This document shows, piece by piece, positions 50,501 to 62,600 of a stretch of DNA of 64,000 bases. The DNA is from Phallusia mammillata (lineage: Eukaryota; Chordata; Ascidiacea; Phlebobranchia; Ascidiidae), in NCBI GenBank assembly GCA_003260075.1, contig QLIY01000159.1, positions 75,007 to 139,006 on the forward strand, written 5' to 3'. Numbering within the stretch: the stretch's first letter is position 1; each line of letters starts with the position of its first letter. The notes beneath the pieces were generated by a model. That model did not search any database. It was not told the origin of the DNA and saw only the letters and a list, made by a program, of their open reading frames with translations. The translations under genes and the position numbers were made by a program.

Positions 50501-53500
50501 TTAACGAAGAGCAACGCATTTCTAACGCTTTGTTGACTTATACTAATTTTCTAAAACAAAATGACATTTTAACCAATTAAGTTGTCACAAAGCGATAGGC
50601 ATGCGTTCGCTTCATGTTGATGCACGACTAAACTGCATGTCTGTACCTTCACTCCATTGGTCGAAACGTATCACGTGCTGTGCTGTTTTTCAACCAAATA
50701 AGTATCATGCCTGTTTATGCGTAAAGGAAGCAGTGGACAAATTTCGATTTGTTCGTGTGGGTTTGCTATTTGGGTTCTGAAAAAAGACACGCTTACTGAT
50801 ATTTTGTTATGTTTGAGATGAAAGTTTTTTTACTATCATAACTATCCCAGATGTAAACAAGCAACATATGTAATTGTCCTAATACCTACATCAAACAAAT
50901 ACTACCATTTTTGATGTTTATTGTTTTGACGGGTTTCTTTTCAACAAGAAGGCTGTTTTTGATTGTTGAATTGTGCTATGTCATTCTTTCCCTCTTAATA
51001 AGGCGTTCTCTTTACTAATGTCTGTTGTTGTTTGTGATAAATTAGAACAAAAAAGAAAAGGCTTTTTTAACATAAAAAACGTTTTGATATTTTTCATGCA
51101 TACCACATTGGGTCAGACACTTTACCACGAATCTGTTGCGTTTAGATTACAGCTATTGTCTGACTGACGAATATTGTCGGGTGCACTTTCTTACTGCCCT
51201 CCTTCTCAAGAGCTTGTGCTCGGCAATGTACGAATCACCTGAAGTACGAAGCATCGCCATCGAAACCTTTCGCAACATTCTTGCTAAGCATGTGTTCGAT
51301 GATAGGTAAGCTATTCTATCGGCCCGATGATTTCAAAATTCTCAGTAGTAGGGGTACGACGTTACGGTTCATTGTGAAAATTATGGGTTAGAAAATATTT
51401 ACATTCCTATACAATTTTGAAATCTTTCTATAAAATTTTATGCAATTTTAACTGTGCTGACGAACATCAGGTTTGGGTTGTCGGTAAACATTTCAAAATA
51501 TTAGAAACGTATAAATAGCCAGCAAAACGTTCTTTCTGTTGAAAACCTCATAGCCAGGGTTACAAGCGTTTTAGTAATAGGACATGTTAAAAAATATCTA
51601 GATTTATGTGAATAATAGCAGTAACATATACAGCGTCAGTAGAATATGTGTTATCTTCATTGTTTGCTGATTGGTTACGGTTGTTTACTGACAAATAATT
51701 TCAGATACAAAAGTCGCGCCCAGCAGTCACGCATCGCTGCACTCTATCTTCCCTTTCTTCGCATATTGCTGGATAATGTTGGTCGACTTAGTGTGGATTC
51801 CGATACTTCACTTAACAAGGATGGTTCACACGTAAGTTTGTGTGCTTCAATCCAAGCTGTCTTTTTTAAAAACTGAATAATTCTCCCAAAGAGAAGTATA
51901 ATAACTTGAAATATGTCACACAGTCGTCACGTGATGATTTGACTGAACCTAGCACACCGCTACGTGGCGCTGGAGAGAGCACACCAGCTTTGGCAAACGT
52001 CTTCACACTGCCACCTATCGGCGATAAAAGCGGTAGTTTGCGAGCAAGACTAACAGATCCCAATGTGATGAGTGCAATTTGTGAGTATTACATGTAATGC
52101 CACTTCATGTGTACATTTCCTTGCTACGATGTAGAGTAGAAAAACATCTTTTTAGTTATTTCAGTTTTGCTGTGATTGTGAACTATGTCAGTTGCTGATA
52201 AATTGCATTGCATTATTTTGTTCTCTGCTCGTGAAATTACACGGCTTGTTTTTTCTATTTTTGATCATCGAAACGCTTCATATTTTTCTTGCAGCAAATC
52301 CCGGAAGTAGCTTGCTGTCACGTGGGTCACGTGGTTCAGTTGCGGTTAACGAAAGCTCAAACAACGTTGCTAATGGAGCCGAAAAAACACCAGTGGACAA
52401 GGTAGCTCTTAGCAGTCTTTTCAAAACGCCATTTCTGGTTATTTTTTCCTGCCACAAAAATAAATGTAACAAACTGTTATAGTTCATTGTTTGATATATT
52501 CACGCTATGGTTTTCCAAGAGATATGAAAAGTATTTTTCGAAACAAGATGCAACGACATTACTTTTCTTAACACAACTGTTATTTACCTTTTTTCACAGA
52601 CTTTCAGTACAGCAAGTGCCACTAAGTTTGTTGCCAACGAAAGATTGGACGCTACTGAGATTCGAAGTTTACTTCTGTGTTTTCTTCAAATCGTAAACCA
52701 GCTTCCAAGTGACGCTTTACACGGCTTCTGGAGAGAATCCACAACTGAAGAGCAGATCGACTTTTTCGACGTTTTAGAGTTAGTCTTTTTGTTACATCGT
52801 GTACATTCGTACAATGTTGCTATGGGTCGGGCTGAGCCGAACCAATCCAAATATGTATTTGGCGAGTTTTATTATGCAAATGCACGAAACGCATTAACAT
52901 TTCCTATTAAAAGAAAAGGCTATGATCACCAATTTGTCATTGTGGCATATATGTAACGTCACTATATGCAAGCATTATGATAACTTTCTGTAATAGCAAC
53001 TGTTTGTGTGTTTTGTCAACACCTAAAACTTACAAACTAACTTTAGATTTGTTGACGCTTTGTAGTTAGCATAAAAATATCTAGTGAATTTTTTTGGCTA
53101 CACTGAACAACATAATGCGTTTTGCAACCTTCAACCTAACTAGGACTAATACGCTTATGTATTAGCGTTTATTCAAGCTTTTGTCTTACTGTTTAATGTT
53201 TTGTTACAGAATGTGTATGCATCACTTCAAGTATACTGGGAAAAAACAACAGTTCCAGGGAATCAGGTAAACTTTTCATCATTAACAATCGCTGCCCGCG
53301 TTTTAAATTGACTTTTAGCTGTTCAGCTATGTAATCGGCAGCATATAATGTTCACCTATTTGTAGCCCTGTTATGAACAGAAACACAAGGTAAACGAATG
53401 GCTTTGCTTGACTGGAAAGTAACTTGTTGCTTGTTTGTATGATAACTGATAAATATCATAGACCACATAAGTATGTGATATGTGGACAATTATACTCAAT

Positions 53501-56500
53501 AGTACGTGAAGCAAATTATATCTTTGTCCCAAAGTTTTCAAACCATACTTGACCTCACCGACAGTTCAGCGAAGAATTGAACATGCAAAAGCCCTTAACT
53601 CTTTATATATTCTCATCACATTTTTGTTACCCACGGCAATATTCAAACCATAACAAGCATTCGTCCATAAGAAACTCCATTTTACGTCATTCATTAGTTA
53701 GCTACAGAACCACTAAAATATGTCGCTTTGTTTTTACATGCAATTGTGCGTTTTCAACTGAGCGGTTCAACGTATTTCCGCCTGTGTGTTATCTTCACTG
53801 TACGCAAGTTATGTATAATGGTAAGCTACTCGACTTGCGTGTTATCTGCTGGATTCACTGATTCTGCTGCATGTTTCTCCATTGGTCCAACTCTTGCCTG
53901 CATTAATTCAATGTAATTCTGTGGAAGGTCGAGTCTATGACCGCAATCCCCATCCCGTTAAGCAGAAAACAATCCGACTTTCCAGTCATTGTAATTGAAA
54001 TTTAGTGATCATAAAGTTTTCGGCACTAAAATGTGAAATTCGTCTGCTACGAAATGTGTTTTTGTGTTAGCTCTAGTGCATGGTTTGTACCATGTCCAGT
54101 TTTTTGGGTTTTTTAATGTCAAATATCTCCGGTAAACTGATATAATTTAAACAGGAGAAAGAACTTTTTTGATGCCCCCTATAAACAAGTGAATGTTCGT
54201 ACTGGATAAATTTGTCAATCATGCAATCAAATTGCCATTTTTGTTTTAAATCATGTCATAGTCATTTATTGTATGTAATTCTGTCGAACAAGTTGTATTC
54301 ATTTGTTTCGACAAAAGCAAACTAACAACAACGTTTTGCTACCAACCCATTTCGGTTGGACTAATTTGGATTTTTTTACTTAATTTCGTAAACCCAACAA
54401 ATATATTTAATTTACTGGTTTAAGGTGATGGTGGCTGTGTATAATTTTTAACAGTAATTTGCTCTAATTTTAAACAGGTGATACTTTTTACTATCGAATC
54501 TGGTACTAATTGCTAAGAAACCTGCATTGTGTTTTCACACATTACATTATGGTATAAGCAAAATAAGATTATACATTTGGTTTTTATTGTTTTTGCAAAT
54601 AACCATACAATTCATTTTGCCAAACTATCAATTCATTTTTACTTTTACTCATATAAAACTGAATGCCAAGTAAAGCCTTGTTACCGCAGATTTGGTTCTC
54701 TTTCAAAAATTAACAACAGCAACAAGTTCAAGTCTCTTCCCGTCCGCATTCGACCATCGTCGGCACAACCCAAGCACTTCAGCATCTTGGCTGAACCGAT
54801 GGTTACCCGTAAGTACATGTTTTCATCTTTTTGTAACACACCATTTTTCTAATTTTTAAACTTCTACATGAAAGGCAACAAGATGTGTTTTTAAATGCAA
54901 GGAAAATTGACCTTGCTAAAAACTGTTTTTGCCCTTAAGTTTCTGCCACAATAAAACAATATTTTGTTTTTAGTTTCTGCCACAAATAAAACTATATTTT
55001 ATTTTAGTGAAAACGTGGATATTTTTTGCGGGCTTACTCTTACTGTGTTCTTTCAGTGTGATAAACTCCAGCAAAAAAATTTACAACTTTGTTAAACTTG
55101 CGACTCTTTTAACATTTCGAATTTTACTGTTTTTCTCTTAAATTAATTTCCTACTGATTTCAATTATTTGCCGCCACAGAAGCGTCACACATGGTCGATG
55201 ATGCGGAACTAAATCAGCTCACTCTACTGGAGTCGAATCTGTCCACTGAAGTGAGCTTGGTGGTGCTCGACATGTTGGCCGAATTCATGAGGCAGTACAA
55301 AGTAAGTCACGTGTTGCAATCCGTTCTAAATAGCTTTCACGACATGTTCATTACTCAATCACGATTTTTTCGAATCGTGCTGTGAGGTTTTTCTCTTGTA
55401 ACATTGACGTTTAAACTGTTTTGCTGAACTTGTGCTGTTAAGTAAAGAAAATTTTAAAAATATTTTGCATTTAAAAAAGAATGTTTGTGACACGATTGTA
55501 TGTAAACACAGCTTTATAGATAAAAGACATTTCTACTGTTGATTTCGCGAAAAACGTTTTTTTACATTTTTACCTAAGCCTAAATACTTGTGAAAAAGTC
55601 CAATGTATATATATGTGATGTTTTGCGCAGAAACAATTGCAGTCACGTGACGGCGACAGTCCGCTCATGCGAAAGGTGTTCGGCGTCATGCTGACGTTTC
55701 TTCAAATCAGCCAATCGGAGTCGGTTCTGAAACACGCGTTCGCCTCTTTTCGTTTGTTCCTTTGCAAGGTACTGAAAAAAAAGATTTTCCCCAGAAAATG
55801 TAACTGTGCACTACATATTGTTGCTTAGTCATCAACTTGGCTTCCAAAATCATGAAATTTCAGTTGACTCAATCCCAGCTACAATTTGTTTCCGGGTGAT
55901 ATGACAAGTAAAATTCAATATGTGCGTTAATGTTTACTGGTTTCCGATAAAGTAGAAAAAGCTTAAATGATGTCAAATTCAAACAGTTTTTATGTTCATA
56001 ATGAAGCACCGACAAAAAATTTTGAAAAAAAACGAAAAAAATAAGTACCGAGTTTTCTACATATATATTTTTTTTAAATATCCACCGATAGACATTGACA
56101 TTTACAGTCAAATCATATAAATGTTTGTGTGTTTTATCGCCTTTGTTGCTTTATAACAACTTTGTGTTTTCAATTTTCGTCATTACCCTGATGAAGGTGT
56201 CTCGTATGGGACATCGAAACGACGGCCTATTTTAATAAAAAAGCTAGAAGAGTTACATGTTTGTTAACATATTAAATCTTGTTGCAGTTCCCAAACGTAT
56301 TGTTCCGTGGTTCTGCCGACAAATGTGCGTCCATTATTTACCACTCGTTACGATGTTGCAACTCCCGATTGGCGTCAACTCGCTCGGAAGCTTGTGCTCT
56401 GCTTTATCTCCTGATGAGAAACAACTTCGAACATGGCCCGGGTCGAAATTTCGTGCGATCCCATTTGCAGGTTAGATATGTCAAATTCAGTTAAGTTTAA

Positions 56501-59500
56501 TTAAAACGTGATAGACACTTCCTAGTGATGATTGGTGACCAATTTTAGGGGAACAGTGGACTGATATGTTAACTGTAAATTACAACACGCAGATTTTGGG
56601 GTTTTTCGCTGGGAAATGAAAACGTTTTTAAAAAAATTATTTGAAATTATCTTAATGAGTTTTTGTATCGTTTTATACACTGATCCCTTTTTAACATCTG
56701 AATGGTTATTTGCAAACCTCTTTGAGCAAAAATTAAGTTTGGATAATTTGCGCAAAGTTACTTAAAAATGTTTGACTGATCAACAGAACACCATTATTAT
56801 ATCTTGCGAACCTTAATATGACTATTTGCAAAGTAACCAGACATCTTTTTAAGTGAATAAAAATGCGTTCGGAGAAGAAGAACAGTACAGGACCGTATTT
56901 GCATTTAAGCCTTAACAGTTTTAACCAAATCACAACACGTTGTTAGATCGCACAACCTCCACGTCACCGCTTCGAACCACGTGACCCAGACTCTTGTTCC
57001 CGGAAAAGCTGCGAAAAGTGACTGACACTAAATTTACTGTCAGACATTTTGCGCCCAGTCTCGGTCTTTTCCTGCGTGCTGTGAAAATTGCGTCAGCAGG
57101 CAAGAGATGAGCAATACTGCTCTGTCCAAAAAAAGAGGGCGCGTTATCCTTTTGCCCTTGCCACGTTCATTTTTCGTGGCGTGATGGCTAATTTTAAGTC
57201 ACCTAGTTACATTTCTTTCGAGGTCTATTTTAGTTTAACATATTTTGCTAATGTTAGGTAGATAATTCCAAGAAATTTGAACTGCCAGTTTAATTGCTGA
57301 TAAAAAATAACAAAAAATATACGGCCGATTTTTCCATTAAATGCATCAATACTACCACTGTGTTTACAAATTCTGTTTTACCTAACATTGACAAAACATT
57401 TCATAGATCCAAGAATGAGAGGCGTCCGCAAATGTGAGTTAATCGCTAACACCTCTCTAATACACACTAGTCATGTTTATGTTAAATGATTTCACGGCAT
57501 CGGTTGAATACAATCAGCTAGTGACTAACCGAGCGTTGACGAGCAGTGCATAACACTTATTTGCATGATGATGTAAATTGTGCTGCTTCCGTTTCAGATG
57601 ATCAAGTCAGTGTCACAACTGATAAGTGACGAAGTTGGGATTGGCAGCTCCCGATTCCAGCATTCTTTGTCCGTCATCAACACCTATGCAATCAGTGACA
57701 AGGGCATGCAGGTAAAACTCTGCTCTCTGACTAAAATTGTAAAATTTAAATTGTACAACTTTCTTAAGTTGGAAATGGGTACATTTCTTGACATTGCTTT
57801 CGACCAGGAGTCATTTATGAAAACTACAGATACCAATCACAACAATGTCATAAGGTCAAATTCATGAAATAAGCTTTTGCTGCCAGGCATAATGTATGAC
57901 CATTCATGAAATAAGCTATTGCTGCCAGGCATAATGTATGACCATACGTCATAAGGTCAAATCTGTGTTTTTGTTGCTAACCTTATTGGCAGTTTGGTCT
58001 AGTCCAGTGGTTCCCAACCTTTCGTGGACCGTGGCCCCCTGAAAGTAACTTTTTAGCCCTGTGGCCTCCTTAAAAAGTGGGTTGAGAACCACTGGCCCAG
58101 TCAGTTGGCCAGAGCAACGTTATAAGTTGTGATTCACCAAAGATGACCGGCCATATATTGATTTGCATAAGACTGTGTGGTTACTGCCAGTCAGCAGGGA
58201 CGTTTTACTGCAGACTCCAGAAATGGATATGCCCTTGCAAATTATACCTGTTTAGATCAGAGATTGCACGAGATCGTCACATAATACTTACACCCAGTCA
58301 TCGTGACGTCTGTGTTCGCGGATTAACCTATACACCACCGTGTTGTTTGTTTTTTGGAATGACATACAAAGATGATTTTGTTGTACTTTAAATCACAACA
58401 AAGAAAAAGCCGTGTTGTTGCTTAGCTTGTTAACCTAAAATACTACAAAAACAATTAGCTTTTGGCAACTGGATTGTAGTTTAATCTACCTGAATATCAT
58501 TTACTTTTGGCCAACAACAAGCTCGTGCAAAACATGGAAGTATAGTGAGATGACATGATACTTCTTGTAAATATACTACACTTTGTCGAAAAACATCTAA
58601 CTAACCGTATTAGTAGTCACAAACAACCTTACGTTTATGGTATTTAAAAAAAACTGTTATATTAAACAAGAAACGTCTAATTGCCCTCTTACGTATTCAG
58701 AACCGTGAATCTGCCACGACTCAAGTGTTTTCGATTTTGGTGACAAACATGTTTTTGTGCGGAGCAAACCTGGACCAACATGTTTGCTCCATTGAACCCC
58801 GAGGCCATCTCTCACCGCTAAGCAGTGTTGTTTTACGCACTACGAAGATTAGTAGATTGGCGGCTGTATATTGGGTCAGGTGTTTGTAGTATTACAGAAA
58901 TTACAACAACCATTAGAGTCGTATGGTAACTAATTTTAATTGCCCCTAACCCGATCCACGTATTGTGGTTTATTCCTGGACGACCTTATTAAGAAATCCG
59001 ATTAAGTGCCCAATTTTTACGAGTAATCACTGTTCAAGGGTTTCAACTTCACAGTAGTGGTCACGTATTTTAAGTGGCCTAGTTTCATATGCTGGTTGAC
59101 TTTATCGTGGTCAAGTATTTCAATACGTTTGCGTCCAATTCGGTCGCACGCGACAAATTTGCATAGAAACTGCCCAGTATGGAAATTTGCCAAAACATTT
59201 ACGACATCCTGTCATTTGTAAAAACTTAATCATCAGAAATGAACCACACTGTTTGTCAAAATTTAATGCAATGTTTTGCGATAAAACTTTGCGCAAATAA
59301 CAAAAACGAAACAAAGACAACATAGAAGAAACGTATTCGAAGATAAGAATAAGGGCGGAGTTCGTGATGGGCGTCCCATCGCTTGAAGTTGATATATCAG
59401 TTGCTAGGGAACAGTAATGCACGCGGCATGCGAGGGCAATTAACCGACCACGAAGCAATCTGTCAGTTGCGTCGATTCAGACGGACATCGTCTAATTAGC

Positions 59501-59566
59501 CAATCGAGCTCCTAAAATACCCGATGCTTTAACTGCATCACGTGGTGCATTTGTACATTCGTAATA

Positions 59567-59621
<55 letters not shown>

Positions 59622-62600
59622 CGGTGTTATTGTTGTGGTTGTTCTGGTTCTCCTTGTTGTTGCATTCGCTTAGAACTGTCGCTTTATACAAAGCCTTAAG
59701 CGGAGATTCATCTTTGCTGCTACTCCGCGATCTGTTGCCAGAGGAACCGTTTTCCGTCCGTCCCAAAATCTTAGCGAAACTGCTAGACCGAAAAATTCCG
59801 CCTTTGTTGTCATTTTTGGGCGATTTTCCCACTCTGCGAGCTGGGGACACATACTGATAATCCCTTTTTACTTCACCGTCTATTACAACCGGCGGCGTGA
59901 TCACGTGATCGTCGTGGCCACTTACAGTCGAGCTTCGAAATCGCATTCCAATTTTGCCAGGTGATATCGGTGGCTTTGTAGTTAATGTCACCGACAGTCG
60001 GTTAGATCCTGAGCTGCCAGCACTGTCTTGGTGTTGGTCATAAGCCATGGGTAGAGGATAATCCATGTTGTCTTCTTTCTTTTCTTCAACTGCGCCGTTA
60101 ACTGCTTCTTCCTTGGCAAAAACCTCGCTATTAATGCTACTTGTCTCCGACTGGTCGTATCTAATAACTTCTTCACTTGGCTCGCGTTTTACAACTCGCG
60201 GCGATGTTCTCTGCGAACTTGATGAACCGCGATTTGACAGCTTGCGTTTGATGGTGCTTTGCGCGTTCCGCAGTGTCGACCTCAAACTGCTTCCGCCCGC
60301 TCCGACTCGCTTGTCCGAATGACTGCTGCTCGTGTTGCTCAAGGCAGGACTGGGCGCACGCGTTGCCTCTTCTTGAATTGTGCTTTCGTGTGGCGTGAAC
60401 TCCTTCAGACGCGACTTCTGCAACGATCGAAAAGGTCGTGATGACTATTTTAGCGCTAACGAGTCTCAAAGCAGTCACGTTATGTCGATTTTGTGTTGTC
60501 GCATGGGCCCTAGCTTTCCTAATATGAACCGGTAACGAGATATGCACAGGCCACGATGCTGCCCGAACAACGCGCTTCACAGAAGATGCGACTGATTGTA
60601 GATACTATCGTCGAAATTATATCTCGATTATGGTTATCTGTCTAAGCCGTGACAGTAGTTTTACAGCTGTCGCGCAAATGAAAACCTCATTAGTTGCCAA
60701 TAACTGGCAATTCTGTGCCAAATTATTTACGGGAAAAGCTTTGGAGAAACACTAATGCATTGAGGTAATTAGTGTGGTACCTAATCCCAGGCATTACCAG
60801 CTTTCCATTAGCTACAAACCTGTTGTTCAAAGTTGACTATCATCTCGTCATACTCCAGTTCGAGCTTATTGAGACTTTCCCCAACTGCGCTTCCGAAATC
60901 CATTAAGAGTGATCCGCGCCACGCTTTCTTCTCATGTCTTTGTTCGCTCACCACTTCCATCTTTCTCACTTTCAGTTTCTACCAAGCTTGTAGTGCAACG
61001 ACCAGCGTCGCTAAATTAAAACACAAATGAGCATATGATATTAACAGAAACCTGCGTGAAAAACAAAATGGTTTGAACAATGAGGCATTACACGCTTCCT
61101 CAGCCGATTTAATATATACCAACACAATGCTAGTGTTTAAAGTGCTTAGATATTTAGCACAATTAAACATCATTTGTGACGGCTCCTTCATAGGCTTCCT
61201 CGTTGTTTAAATAGCTCTTTCTTCTACGGCTTATAGCACTAAGTGGTACGGCACTTTCGAAGCTTAGCATAACGAAGTTCTTACCCGACTGAATTTGCAT
61301 TAACAGTCGCTTACCTTTTAGTCTGAACAATGCTTGTGTCAGTTAGCCTAAACATATCAGTAAAGTTATACTAAACGGTGAAGAACCTTTCTCCTATTGG
61401 ACGTCGTTTAGTCTTCCCTATGGGCTTCATAAAACAATTACAGGTTTAGCTTTGCCCGAACTACAATCACTGACGCAGCGACATGCAAAAGTATGACGCG
61501 CTTTACAACACCACTTGCACTTATGTTGTAATCGCCCACCTAGTTTTCAAACTTGTGACCACAACCCATGTAAAGAACATTTGCCAATACATCGCGATCT
61601 TACTACATTGACTCAGTTCCAGCTCGTGAGTGGAGCTCAACACACTGACACGAAAAATGCGTCATTTTTTCCCAAAGTTCCCCGAGTTCCGTTTCAAGAT
61701 GATCTGCAGTTCGCACTGTGATCAACTAATCTCGTCGTCATTGCGCTTTGTAGCTTACTACTGATGATTGTGCTGACTGTGCCTGGCGCAAATCATTGTT
61801 GCTTGGAGATGAGACAGGAAACGGTGACATCTCTCTCGATTACGCCACATCATATGTGCAGCAGCAGAACAATTCGAACTACATCACAAACGCTAATCTA
61901 ACATCGCAGAACTGGGTTATCGATGTACTGCTTACATCAGTTTATTTTCGTTGCTTCTGGGTCGTCAGCGTGTGTCGAGTCATCCATACAATGTCTGCCT
62001 CTGCTTTTTCGTTTAATATCACGAAAGTTCCGGGATTTCCTTGCGCATTGCAATGCACCACACTTTTACCACAAGCGACAGTTAACCAAGTTCGTACGCA
62101 GCGCGGTATTCGTGTCAGTAAAAGTATGACGTATTCGACAAAGCGAAATCAGACGTACATAGAAATCTCACATATACAACAGAACCTATTGTTTCTGCAC
62201 AACTATTTCAAAGTTACACTTGCAACTCTACTATTCAGTTTTCAACAGACTTTGGCTTGTAAACAACGTAATGAATCAATAACGAAAACGTGAAGATACA
62301 CGGTATTACTAATTACCCATTGTCTCATCTAGACTGAATATGCCAAAAGAAAATCATAAAAAAGAGAGATGTCTGCTCAAAGGTTGTAAATCTTCTAAAC
62401 TAAGTCATTGCAAGTAACCACTGACTTGCATAAATCTGGTGGGCTGAGTCCACTTCACACATATATCAAGTAATAATTTATTGCTTTCATGAACTAAATA
62501 AACATTTTCCATTGGGCATAGCCACAACAGTCGCCACCGAACGCCTGTGCCCAAAAGTCACCAGGCTGCTTGCTATTTCCTTCCCTCCTATGTTCAACTT

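Larger units (their letters stand above)
47471..56470 (+). other. DOCK9/10/11: DOCK exons 21-35: helical central region (residues 873-1564)
   Basis: Exons 47471-47659, 47839-48032, 48176-48275, 48545-48682, 49542-49647, 51146-51305, 51705-51831, 51924-52080, 52295-52401, 52600-52778, 53210-53266, 54690-54808, 55180-55301, 55631-55768, 56288-56470. Matches to DOCK9-11 include SADFL-type [103 protein letters not shown] and [14 protein letters not shown]. Exons 28-29 are Ser/Thr/Gly-rich and poorly conserved, corresponding to the variable disordered loop of vertebrate members. Exon 31 is only 57 nt; its join restores [13 protein letters not shown]. Confidence 0.93.

Noticed and set aside
52779-52956. 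Extension of DOCK exon 30 through its donor (open to 52956)
   Set aside because: Reading on gives [13 protein letters not shown], whereas splicing at 52778 to 53210 gives [13 protein letters not shown], which matches DOCK9-11 in sequence and phase.
61796-62293. 165-codon plus-strand ORF in DOCK intron 36
   Set aside because: No domain, poor composition and no supportive splice sites; length is reachable by chance in a window this size.
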